Origin: an uncultured Candidatus Midichloriaceae bacterium
GTDB lineage: Bacteria > Pseudomonadota > Alphaproteobacteria > Rickettsiales > Midichloriaceae
Assembly (NCBI GenBank): GCA_905479795.1
Contig: CAJQNX010000014.1
Location: 1-6,047 of the forward strand
Reading direction: 5' to 3'
Length of the DNA: 6,047 nucleotides
The stretch's first letter is position 1. Every line of letters starts with the position of its first letter. A model generated the notes under the pieces. That model ran no database searches. It was given only the letters and a program-made list of their open reading frames with translations, and was not told the DNA's origin. A program made the position numbers and the translations under genes. This document shows positions 1-5,943 of this stretch, piece by piece.

Positions 1-119
1 TTTCTATTGCTTTAAATTCTAATTTTCCTGATAATTTTGATAAAAATTTTGAATTTGCTGAATTTTAAATTTTTTAGTCAAATTTTTTGCGATAGAAAAT
101 TTTAAATTTCTAAAAAGAG

Positions 120-140
120 GGGGTTTTTATCCAGGCACTA
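120..140 (+). repeat. Left copy of 21-bp inverted repeat
   Basis: This 21-bp stretch runs from GGGG through TTTTTATCC to AGGCACTA. It is found exactly, in reverse complement, at 5912-5932. With one indel in the G run (five G here, four in the right copy) the match extends outward through GAG, to 117 here and 5934 on the right. Beyond CACTA, towards the interior, the copies diverge but share ATTTTGCTA at slightly different spacing. A chance 21-mer match in 6 kb is very unlikely. It could be the terminal repeat of a transposable unit, or duplicated sequence from the 5' end of a gene: in one frame both copies encode VFIQAL followed by hydrophobic residues. No transposase was recognised between the copies. 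Confidence 0.85.
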
Positions 141-424
141 GCTATTTTGCTATTGGTAATTCACCCAAAGCAGAAACTGAGCTGTTAAAATTATTTTTTC
201 TAAAAAAGAAGCTTGATTAGTTTTTAGCAAAAGAAGCTGGTTGATGGCAAAATAATTATAACTGTCTTTATTTTTTTAATTTTTGCGTAAGGTGAAAATA
301 CAATACCTAGAAATACCTTAGCAATTATTACCTTCTTCACTATCCAACATCTATGGAATTTGCATACGGTAGTGATATATTATTGACAAGTTATTAATTG
401 ACATGCACCTATGACTAGGTTTGA

Positions 425-538
425 ATAATTGAAAAAAATTCAAATGATAAGAATTTAAAAAGACTATTAGAATTAACAGAGGGGTGTATATTAAATAATG
501 GCGCCATAATTGATGAAATATGTGATATTATTATTTAA
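425..538 (+). pseudogene. Possible gene remnant, unidentified
   Basis: This is a 37-codon open stretch between stop codons, ending at TAA 536-538. Its translation looks protein-like, for example RLLELTEGCILNNGAIIDE, with ordinary composition and few low-complexity codons. There is no suitable start codon, and TGA at 422-424 closes it upstream. A short frame upstream (ATG 353, MEFAYGSDILLTSY then stop) could belong to the same decayed gene in another frame. The family was not recognised. In AT-rich DNA a frame of this length can arise by chance, so this is a weak call based only on translation quality. Confidence 0.25.
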
Positions 539-539
539 T
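490..539. repeat. AT-rich 10-bp inverted repeat around ATGGCGCCAT palindrome
   Basis: ATTAAATAAT at 490-499 is exactly complementary to ATTATTTAAT at 530-539, leaving a 30-nt loop. The loop side begins within a perfect 10-nt palindrome, ATGGCGCCAT (498-507). The stem is almost all A/T, so folding would be weak, and it overlaps the possible gene remnant. It is recorded as visible structure without an assigned role. Confidence 0.35.
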
Positions 540-641
540 CTTTAAAATGGTAGTAAAATTCATTTACTTAACTTGACGGTGCTTAATTGTATTGGTTATT
601 AAAAAAAAGGTTGTAATATATGAAATTTTACTATTGAATAA

Positions 642-711
642 TGCAAAAGGATTATAACTAAATATTGGGAAATAAATGACTAATAACATATAGGCGTATA
701 ATCCTTTTGCA
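642..711. repeat. 15-bp perfect inverted repeat with 40-nt loop
   Basis: TGCAAAAGGATTATA at 642-656 is the exact reverse complement of TATAATCCTTTTGCA at 697-711, with 657-696 between them. No T-run follows, so it is not a standard intrinsic terminator. Each arm contains a perfect TATAAT pointing outward (minus strand at 651-656, plus strand at 697-702), but no good -35 box is seen 16-18 bp upstream. It could be a 70-bp MITE-like element, a stable leader hairpin of the gene at 858, a small RNA or a divergent promoter/operator. The sequence alone does not decide between these. Confidence 0.7.
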
Positions 712-857
712 ATCCTTATCATACAAGCAAACAAGGTGGTAACAATTTCGTTACATGCGAACTATAACAAATATTTTCTAAAAAGTCTTTAAAAACTTTG
801 TATTTTTGAAAAAAAACTATAAATTTTTGAATTTTATATCAACTATAGCTGCAATCT

Positions 858-2561
858 ATGTTCAAAAAAATCATTACTATATTTTTTTTTTTAGTATTAC
901 AAGATTCAAATGCTTCTGAATTAGATAGGATAAATTTAGATATTAATAATGCTCAATATATGAGTAATTTCTTGAAATTTGATATGGTGATAGATATTGA
1001 TAAAGGATGGGAGCTTTATAGCAATGAAAAATCAGATTTTGGAGTTCCATTAAGCATAAAAATTCTGAAAAACAATTCAGAAATAAGTAGCAATGTTATA
1101 TATCCCACTCCAAATAAAGAGATCAAGATTTTGAATGGGAAAAAATATATAAGTAACCTTTATGCAAAGAGTGTTTTGTTGAAAATAACAACGCATCTAA
1201 ACAACCAGGATGATTTAAAAGATCTTTATTTAGAATTGAAATATTCTATATGCAATAAAAAGTGTATTCATGACACTAAGATTGTTAGGCTTTGGGAGTA
1301 TTTTGCAATTGAATTGGAAAGGTATGATGAAAAATCTAATTTAAAAGATATTTTATTATACGTATTAATTTCTTTAGCTGGTGGATTTATCCTAAATTTC
1401 ATGCCGTGTGTTCTTTCAATTTTGAGTCTGAAGATTTTAAGCTTTATCAAAGCAAAAAATCACTCTCCTGCATCATTAAAACATAGTATTTTATACACAA
1501 TCTTAGGGATAATAAGTTTTTTCATATTATTAGCTATAATAACGATAATATTTAAAATCATTGGGATCAACATTGGTTGGGGAATGCATTTTCAAAGCCC
1601 AACCTTTATAATGTTATTAATCACAATTTTATTAATAATGGCTGGTAATTTATGGGGAGATTTTGAATTTAATCTACCTCCAAGATTTGCTTCATATTTA
1701 TTAGACATGAATATTGATAATAAATTAATAAGTAGTTATTTTAACGGATTGCTGATTGCTATTCTATCAACGTCATGCACAGCTCCATTTTTATCCACAG
1801 CCATTGCATATTCAATGACCCAAGATAATATATACATATTACTCTATTATTTTTTCATTGGTCTTGGAATGTCTATTCCATATATATTACTTTTTGCAAA
1901 TTTAAATTTGTTAAAATACATTCCTAAGCCTGGTAAATGGACTGTTAAATTGAAAAAGTTTTTCGCAATGATTTTTATTGCAAATGTAGTTTGGCTTTTA
2001 TTTATTCTAAGTAACCAAGTTAAGCTAAGTTCCATATTAATATTCATTGGGTTTATTGTAATACTGAAAAAGGTTCTAATGATTACATATGGTTATTTTA
2101 ATAATAGCAGTAACAGATATTATGCTGCTATTTTATTTTGTATTCTTCTTTTATTCTCAATAAATTTAGTTGTGAAATATGACTCTAGTGTTAAAGAAGA
2201 GGAGATAATTATTAATGATAAATGGAAGGTTTTTGAGCCACAATACATTGAAAGGGAAATTGCAAAAAATAATTTAGTGTTTGTTGAAGTTACTGCAGAT
2301 TGGTGCGCCACATGCAAATTGAATAAGATATTAGTTTTAGATCATAAAAGTGTATATGAGGTTTTTGAAAAACATAATGTTAAACTATTTAGAGCAGATT
2401 ATACTCAAAATAATGACATGATTTTTAAATTTTTAAAGAAGAATAATAGATACGGTATACCTTTGTATATTATTTATGGGCCTGGTAATAAGCAAGGACT
2501 TATTTTAAGTGAAATATTAACCTTTAATAAAATATCCCAAGCTATAAAAAAAGTTAGTTAA
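858..2561 (+). CDS. dsbD: DsbD/ScsB-type thiol:disulfide interchange reductase
   Basis: This inner-membrane protein passes electrons from cytoplasmic thioredoxin to periplasmic thiol proteins, keeping disulfide isomerases, cytochrome c maturation thiols or similar targets reduced. The 567 residues match the usual full length of about 565, and all three DsbD domains are present. Residues 1-19 form a signal peptide (MFKK, a Phe/Ile core, then SNAS). The periplasmic alpha domain spans about 20-160, with a Cys pair at C132 and C136 (CX3C, tighter than the CX5C of E. coli). The membrane domain spans about 165-440 with some eight helices. It carries the signature NFMPCVLSILSLKIL (C184) and STSCTAPFL (C307, where Ser replaces the usual Pro before Cys). 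The C-terminal thioredoxin-like domain has DWCATCK (C483, C486) and a cis-Pro loop, GIP (P535). All six redox cysteines are present, so it should be functional. No Shine-Dalgarno sequence precedes ATG 858. The family call is firm; the DsbD versus ScsB subgroup is not. Confidence 0.93.
   Translation: MFKKIITIFFFLVLQDSNASELDRINLDINNAQYMSNFLKFDMVIDIDKGWELYSNEKSDFGVPLSIKILKNNSEISSNVIYPTPNKEIKILNGKKYISNLYAKSVLLKITTHLNNQDDLKDLYLELKYSICNKKCIHDTKIVRLWEYFAIELERYDEKSNLKDILLYVLISLAGGFILNFMPCVLSILSLKILSFIKAKNHSPASLKHSILYTILGIISFFILLAIITIIFKIIGINIGWGMHFQSPTFIMLLITILLIMAGNLWGDFEFNLPPRFASYLLDMNIDNKLISSYFNGLLIAILSTSCTAPFLSTAIAYSMTQDNIYILLYYFFIGLGMSIPYILLFANLNLLKYIPKPGKWTVKLKKFFAMIFIANVVWLLFILSNQVKLSSILIFIGFIVILKKVLMITYGYFNNSSNRYYAAILFCILLLFSINLVVKYDSSVKEEEIIINDKWKVFEPQYIEREIAKNNLVFVEVTADWCATCKLNKILVLDHKSVYEVFEKHNVKLFRADYTQNNDMIFKFLKKNNRYGIPLYIIYGPGNKQGLILSEILTFNKISQAIKKVS
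882..892 (+). repeat. T11 homopolymer inside dsbD signal peptide
   Basis: Eleven consecutive T residues encode the Phe-Phe-Phe-Leu core of the DsbD signal peptide, shortly after an A7 run at 864-870. Homopolymers of this length are prone to slippage. A one-base change here would truncate the protein within its first residues, so the tract could switch expression or produce sequencing error. The frame shown is intact. Confidence 0.6.
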
Positions 2562-2584
2562 GGCATAAGGCATAAGGCATAAGG
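2560..2584 (+). repeat. Tandem 7-nt repeat AAGGCAT, 3.6 copies
   Basis: Three perfect AAGGCAT units (2560-2566, 2567-2573, 2574-2580) plus AAGG start within the TAA stop codon of the DsbD gene. A T6A6 palindrome follows at 2585-2596. Because the unit is seven bases, copy-number change would alter only the 3' untranslated region. It is a candidate hypervariable locus. Confidence 0.8.
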
Positions 2585-2676
2585 TTTTTTAAAAAAGTTA
2601 AATCAGCGATAAAAAGATTTTATGATGTAGGTGTTTTATTACAACAAGGTTGTTAGTATTTATTAATTTTGATATG

Positions 2677-2719
2677 TGCGATCTATTATTTCAATTCAAA
2701 AAATTCGAATAATAGCGCA
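2677..2719. repeat. Long imperfect palindrome (hairpin)
   Basis: TGCG at 2677-2680, a 2-nt bulge and the arm 2683-2696 pair with the arm 2702-2715 and CGCA at 2716-2719 around a 5-nt loop, CAAAA. By hand this gives 18 paired positions, one of them a G-T wobble, with one C-C mismatch. No T-run follows on either strand. It may act as a 3'-end or termination structure for dsbD, or be a dispersed palindromic element of the kind known in Rickettsia genomes. Only one copy occurs in this window. Confidence 0.65.
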
Positions 2720-2950
2720 GTCTAACTATAAATAATAATATGTATAAATATTCTCTAACTCTAAGTTTTATATGTTTTTTTAAAAATATTTTAGATTTAG
2801 AATTGCTGAAGGAGAAAATTGCTTAATTTTAATCTTGCTTTTAGGGTAACCTTTAGCTATATTTCCCTTGTTAGGTTATAATAATTTTCTTTTTGACTCA
2901 ATTTGGCCATAAATACTTTGGCACTTAACCTATGTAATTTTGTTTATCTA

Positions 2951-2954
2951 GAGG
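2951..2954 (+). promoter_or_regulatory. Shine-Dalgarno GAGG for the symporter
   Basis: GAGG lies 9 nt before ATA 2964, which is good initiation spacing for the frame encoding the conserved first helix of the symporter. It lies only 1 nt before ATG 2956, whose own frame stops after three codons (ATG ATT TCA TAA). The site supports initiation near 2964 and argues against the far-downstream TTG at 3081, which has no such sequence. Confidence 0.5.
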
Positions 2955-2963
2955 TATGATTTC

Positions 2964-4136
2964 ATAAAAGCGCTTAGTAAAATTAAGATACAATTTGTTG
3001 TAATACTAGCTATTATCTTAGCTTATCTCCTATATCCTTACCTTTCACTTGAGTTTAAATCTTTTAGCTATTCAATCAGTTTGTTATTGCAGGATGTATT
3101 GGTATTTATATTGCCAGCTTTGATTATGAGCTCAATATATCGTGCAATTGTGGGGATGAAAAATTATTCAATTTTATTTTTTCCTGCAATTATTTTATTT
3201 ATTTGTAGTTCAAATTTTTTACATGTGTTTGGATCATTAAACCTTGCTACTTTTTTGATAAATGTTGATGCTGTATTTGATAATATAAAAACTGGCCCTT
3301 CTTTATTGAATTTATTTAACATCCCTCTGCCAAAATTTATTACGAATGAACAAGCATTGTATATTGGATTTACACTTGGTTTTATTGGGTATAAGAAGAG
3401 TTTTGTGCCAATAGAAAATTTTGTTTCCATTATAACAAAAATTACTAATTTTGTATTGAAGAGGATTTTTATCCCAATGCTCCCGCTATTTATTTTTGGC
3501 ATGACATTGAAAATGATAAATGATGGAATTTTTGAAATGCTAATTAAAAATGCATCTTTATTTGCAACTATGTTCGTAGTCTTAATAACCTATTTAGCAA
3601 TACTTTTATTAATATCTTCAGGTTTTTCTATAATTAAGGGATATAAAATTACTGTAAATATTCTGCCTGCGGTACTAACAGCTTTATCAAGTATGTCAAG
3701 TACAATAGCACTTCCTTTTTCCCTAAAGGCATCACATAAAAATACTATAAGTAAGGGGTTTTCTGATTTTTTTATGCCAGCAACTGTAAATATTCATATG
3801 ATTGGTGATTGTATTATAATTCCTTTCTTGATAGTTATAGTATTAAATGTTTTTGGTTTTTCGTTGCCAGTAGAAAAAATACCACTATTTGCTTTTCTGT
3901 TTATGATTACAAAATTTTCAGGGGCTGGTATACCAGGTGGGACAGTGTTTATTATGGTTCCATTGATGGTTAAGATACTTAATTTTACTCCTCAAATGTC
4001 ATTATTGATTACAAGTATGTACATAGTAATAGATCCTTTTGCTACATCTACTAGCGTTATGGCTAATAATTTATTTGTAATAGTACTGGATAAAATACTT
4101 GTTGCTTTTGGTAAAAGTAAGTTACAGAAAAAATAG
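2964..4136 (+). CDS. Divergent SDF-family cation-coupled symporter, ATA or damaged start
   Basis: This multi-helix inner-membrane protein belongs to the dicarboxylate/amino acid:cation symporter family (GltP/GltPh type), which couples solute import to a Na+ or H+ gradient. The frame is open from 2952 and encodes a typical first helix, KIKIQFVVILAIILAYLLY, before TTG 3081. Starting at ATA 2964 gives 390 residues, near the family norm; TTG 3081 would give 351 and lose this helix. Family landmarks are present: the Ser-rich hairpin SSMSSTIALP (242-251), the TM7 Asn (N276 in VNIHM), the second hairpin SGAGIPGG (319-326) and DPFATSTSVMANN (357-369) in TM8. By remembered alignment to GltPh, the substrate Asp and Thr are kept (D357, T361). 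The carboxylate-binding Arg is Ala (A360), the TM7 NMDG motif is NIHM, and the TM8 N and D are S and N. Substrate and ion coupling therefore probably differ; a neutral solute is possible. A perfect hairpin overlaps its stop codon. Confidence 0.8.
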   Translation: MKALSKIKIQFVVILAIILAYLLYPYLSLEFKSFSYSISLLLQDVLVFILPALIMSSIYRAIVGMKNYSILFFPAIILFICSSNFLHVFGSLNLATFLINVDAVFDNIKTGPSLLNLFNIPLPKFITNEQALYIGFTLGFIGYKKSFVPIENFVSIITKITNFVLKRIFIPMLPLFIFGMTLKMINDGIFEMLIKNASLFATMFVVLITYLAILLLISSGFSIIKGYKITVNILPAVLTALSSMSSTIALPFSLKASHKNTISKGFSDFFMPATVNIHMIGDCIIIPFLIVIVLNVFGFSLPVEKIPLFAFLFMITKFSGAGIPGGTVFIMVPLMVKILNFTPQMSLLITSMYIVIDPFATSTSVMANNLFVIVLDKILVAFGKSKLQKK

Positions 4137-4150
4137 AGCGCTTCTGTAAC
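4121..4150 (+). terminator. Hairpin spanning the symporter stop codon
   Basis: GTTACAGAA (4121-4129) and TTCTGTAAC (4142-4150) form a perfect 9-bp stem with a 12-nt loop that contains the TAG stop (4134-4136). No U-tract follows directly, so it is not a textbook intrinsic terminator. It may stabilise the 3' end or slow polymerase ahead of the next, separately promoted gene. Confidence 0.5.
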
Positions 4151-4244
4151 CTTGGCTCCAACCTAATGTACATTTTTATAGAAATATTTTTCTAAATGAA
4201 AATATTACTTGAATTAAATTAAATTTCCTGAGTAAAGTTAATAC

Positions 4245-4250
4245 TATAAT
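4245..4250 (+). promoter_or_regulatory. Perfect -10 box TATAAT upstream of the helical-protein gene
   Basis: TATAAT at 4245-4250 has a plausible start point about 7 nt downstream, near 4257. The -35 region (about 4221-4228) is only A/T-rich, with no TTGACA-like hexamer. Transcription starting near 4257 would leave a 5' leader of about 17 nt before ATG 4274, and almost none before ATG 4259. This supports 4274 as the start codon. Confidence 0.45.
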
Positions 4251-4259
4251 AATAACAAA

Positions 4260-4266
4260 TGGGGGT
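4260..4266 (+). promoter_or_regulatory. Shine-Dalgarno-like GGGGGTG setting the start at 4274
   Basis: GGGGGTG ends 7 nt before ATG 4274, and the preceding in-frame ATG 4259 overlaps it and has no ribosome-binding sequence of its own. The translation start is therefore placed at 4274. Confidence 0.55.
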
Positions 4267-4273
4267 GTTTGAC

Positions 4274-5281
4274 ATGAATGCAAGAACTGAAGAACTCAAT
4301 AATAAAATAGATTTATTACAAGATGCAGTTAAAGATGGAAGCAAGGGTCTTTTAGAGGCTTTTGATGATTTTAAGGGTTTGCAAAACGAAAAGTGGTGGG
4401 CAGAGCAAGGTGAAAAATTAGATAATGCCAAGCAATCTGTTATGGATGGTTTGCAATCTGCTAAGGATTGGACAACGGAAAAATATAATGCAGCGTCTCA
4501 AGCTATATCAGATTGGTTTAATGAAATGAAAGATAAGATGTCTGTAGCTTGGGGAGAATTCAAAGAGTATGCAGGCCAGAAAATGGAGAATTTTAAGGAT
4601 GCCATGCAGCGATTTGGAGAAACAATGTCTGAGATGTGGGGTAAGGCTATGGAATCTCTTGGAAAGCTTTTTGATGAGATCAAAATGGGTGCACATGATA
4701 TGTTTGTTGATGTGAAAACTGGAATGCAAAATTTATGCACAGATATGTCTTGTGGTGCAGCAAATCTAGGTATTGCGGTACAAAAAGGAGTGCTTGCAAT
4801 GGATGATGCTTTTCAATCAGTAAAAGGAAGTGTTTCTCAAGTAGTTGCTGATCAATTTAATAAAAGTGCAGGGCAGTTACTTGTGGAGAGTCAATTAGCA
4901 TCCCAAGATTTACTTAATACTCAAGCTAAATTTTCAAAGATGGACTTTACTGGACTAGATGATAAAACCATTGTTTCTGCCCAAAGACATCAAGATGGTG
5001 TGCTCGATAAGATGGTGCAAGAGCAGGAAAGATTGACAGCTAAAATGGAATCAAGAGAGAGTTTTAGGGATACTTTTCAAGGTGTAAAAGAGGGTGCTAC
5101 GCAAAAAATGCAAGCAAATCAAAATGCAAAAGGCGATTTAAATATCAAATCTCAACTAAATACTGATCAAAATCTAGCGAAAAAAATTGATAGGTCTGAA
5201 AGAGCGCAAAATCAAAAATCATCTTATGCTGATAAGGTAAGAGAAAGTAGATCTTCTCAAGGTAATGAACCTACAAGATGA
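4274..5281 (+). CDS. Long amphipathic-helical Met/Trp-rich protein, possible effector
   Basis: I do not recognise a family. The 335-residue product starts MNARTEELNNK and has no signal peptide or membrane helix. Residues of about 5-150 are almost wholly predicted amphipathic helix or coiled coil: hydrophobic residues, mostly Met, Phe and Trp, recur every 3-4 positions (for example W93, F96, M104, F107, M111, F114, M118). Six Trp fall at 41, 42, 66, 81, 93 and 122. Two Cys (155 and 160, CX4C) sit before a small-residue segment, GAANLGIAVQKGVLAM. From about 255 the sequence is polar, Gln/Asn/Lys-rich and probably disordered, ending in a basic, Ser/Arg-rich tail (YADKVRESRSSQGNEPTR). The pattern recalls lipid-binding apolipoprotein or phasin helices, or a type IV-secreted effector with a charged C-terminal signal; both are inference. 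GC in sampled lines is about 37-42%, against about 18% in a sampled line of dsbD. It has its own -10 box, Shine-Dalgarno sequence and terminator. Confidence 0.8.
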   Translation: MNARTEELNNKIDLLQDAVKDGSKGLLEAFDDFKGLQNEKWWAEQGEKLDNAKQSVMDGLQSAKDWTTEKYNAASQAISDWFNEMKDKMSVAWGEFKEYAGQKMENFKDAMQRFGETMSEMWGKAMESLGKLFDEIKMGAHDMFVDVKTGMQNLCTDMSCGAANLGIAVQKGVLAMDDAFQSVKGSVSQVVADQFNKSAGQLLVESQLASQDLLNTQAKFSKMDFTGLDDKTIVSAQRHQDGVLDKMVQEQERLTAKMESRESFRDTFQGVKEGATQKMQANQNAKGDLNIKSQLNTDQNLAKKIDRSERAQNQKSSYADKVRESRSSQGNEPTR

Positions 5282-5302
5282 GGATATAATATGTTATTTG
5301 AT

Positions 5303-5340
5303 AGGCTACCTACAGTTAAAAGCGTAGCCTCTTCTTTTTT
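5303..5340 (+). terminator. Rho-independent terminator of the helical-protein gene
   Basis: AGGCTAC (5303-5309) pairs perfectly with GTAGCCT (5324-5330) across a 14-nt loop and is followed by CTTCTTTTTT. It lies 21 bp after the stop codon and ends the plus-strand unit before the convergent minus-strand gene. Confidence 0.8.
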
Positions 5341-5467
5341 GTGTAGTATTTATCTCGTTAGGTGCAGAAAGTGTTAAGTTAGAGGGTGTTGATTTGAAGT
5401 AAGCTCAATGTGTCAAATGAGAAATATCTTTCCTGTATTAGTCTAGGCTTTTTGAGGCCAGTATAGT

Positions 5468-5932
5468 TCAATTTTTTGCTCTATGCAATGGTAATAGTTC
5501 ATCAATTATCATTTTTTCAATACCAACTTCATCACAAAATTGCATTATTTCAGAAATAGGCGTTACTGTAAAATCTGGGTTTTTATTAGCAGTTTTAGAG
5601 CTTGCATTAATTAATGCTTCTTTAGATGAAAACACCCATAATGTTTTTTTTCCTTCATGAATATTAAATCCTATCCCTGCTTTATTTATATCATCTTTTA
5701 ATTGTTCTAAAATAATATATAATTTTGGATTGTTTGTGTTTATTTCATGGTAAATTTTAGGAAAGAATTTATCAAGATCCTCATCAGTAAATATCTTATT
5801 GTTATCCTCATAAAATTCAGTAATCAATTGATTTAATTTAGACTTATTAGATGAAGTAATTTTATAAGTCTTTTTTTTTATTGTTTTGGCATTAGCAAAA
5901 TTGCAACTAAATAGTGCCTGGATAAAAACCCC
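5468..5932 (-). CDS. Small exported protein of unknown function, 5' end disrupted
   Basis: The frame is open from 5932 down to TGA 5468-5470 (154 codons). The only usual start inside its first part is TTG at 5827, which has no Shine-Dalgarno sequence. Upstream of that TTG the frame reads GVFIQALFSCNFANAKTIKKK, which looks like the end of a signal peptide with an ANA cleavage site. The protein is therefore probably exported, with its N-terminus lost at TGA 5933-5935. The 21-bp repeat covers exactly this edge. With five G instead of four in its G run, as in the left copy, ATG 5940 would be in frame (MNEGVFIQAL). The body is a soluble mixed alpha/beta sequence. Its last part (KTLWVFSSKEAL...ISEIMQFCDEVGIEKMIIDE) faintly resembles the SseB N-terminal domain, which is only a weak impression. 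It converges on the gene at 4274, and no clear terminator of its own is seen. It may be functional with an unusual start, or a frameshifted gene. Confidence 0.6.
   Translation of the reverse strand, partial: GVFIQALFSCNFANAKTIKKKTYKITSSNKSKLNQLITEFYEDNNKIFTDEDLDKFFPKIYHEINTNNPKLYIILEQLKDDINKAGIGFNIHEGKKTLWVFSSKEALINASSKTANKNPDFTVTPISEIMQFCDEVGIEKMIIDELLPLHRAKN
5912..5932 (-). repeat. Right copy of 21-bp inverted repeat
   Basis: This is the exact reverse complement of 120-140, so the two copies face each other across about 5.8 kb. Its outer edge falls at the in-frame stop that truncates the minus-strand gene, and its G run is one base shorter than in the left copy. See the left copy for interpretation. 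Confidence 0.85.
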
Positions 5933-5943
5933 TCATTCATGCA

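Larger units (their letters stand above)
1..857. other. Gene-poor AT-rich region with repeats and decayed frames
   Basis: No intact gene is visible over about 860 bases. An open frame with no good start runs from 62 to 217 (+, about 51 codons) and crosses the repeat copy at 120-140. Another open stretch lies at 425-538. The region also holds two TTGACA hexamers 15 bp apart (383-388 and 398-403), neither with a convincing -10 box, a palindrome around 490-539 and a 15-bp inverted repeat at 642-711. A short inverted pair, GTAAC-N6-GTTAC, lies at 739-754. No tRNA-like or rRNA-like sequence was recognised. The best reading is degraded coding sequence plus the upstream region of the gene at 858. 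Confidence 0.5.
2562..2963. other. 400-bp AT-rich spacer between dsbD and symporter
   Basis: No coding frame of note is seen. The spacer holds the 7-nt tandem repeat, a T6A6 palindrome, a strong palindrome at 2677-2719 and a weak 6-bp inverted pair (TAACCT 2847-2852, AGGTTA 2873-2878). Near its right end are TTGACT (2893-2898) and TTGGCA (2918-2923), which resemble -35 boxes, but no well-spaced TATAAT-like hexamer could be assigned. The length and hairpin argue that the symporter is transcribed separately from dsbD. Confidence 0.6.

Noticed and set aside
2918..2935. TTGGCAC resembling a sigma-54 promoter
   Set aside because: The second element (TTGC at the proper spacing) is absent; CTAT lies there instead.
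3164..3502. 112-codon minus-strand frame inside the symporter
   Set aside because: It is antisense to a strongly supported membrane-protein gene with conserved motifs and has no recognisable product, so it is a shadow frame.
4498..4740. Overlapping minus-strand frames inside the helical-protein gene
   Set aside because: They are Ser/Ile-rich antisense translations of the amphipathic coding sequence, in two frames at once, with no ribosome-binding sequence.
5433..5462. GGC/GCC hairpin near 5446-5460 as terminator for the minus-strand gene
   Set aside because: The stem is only 3-4 bp and no U-run follows it on the minus strand.
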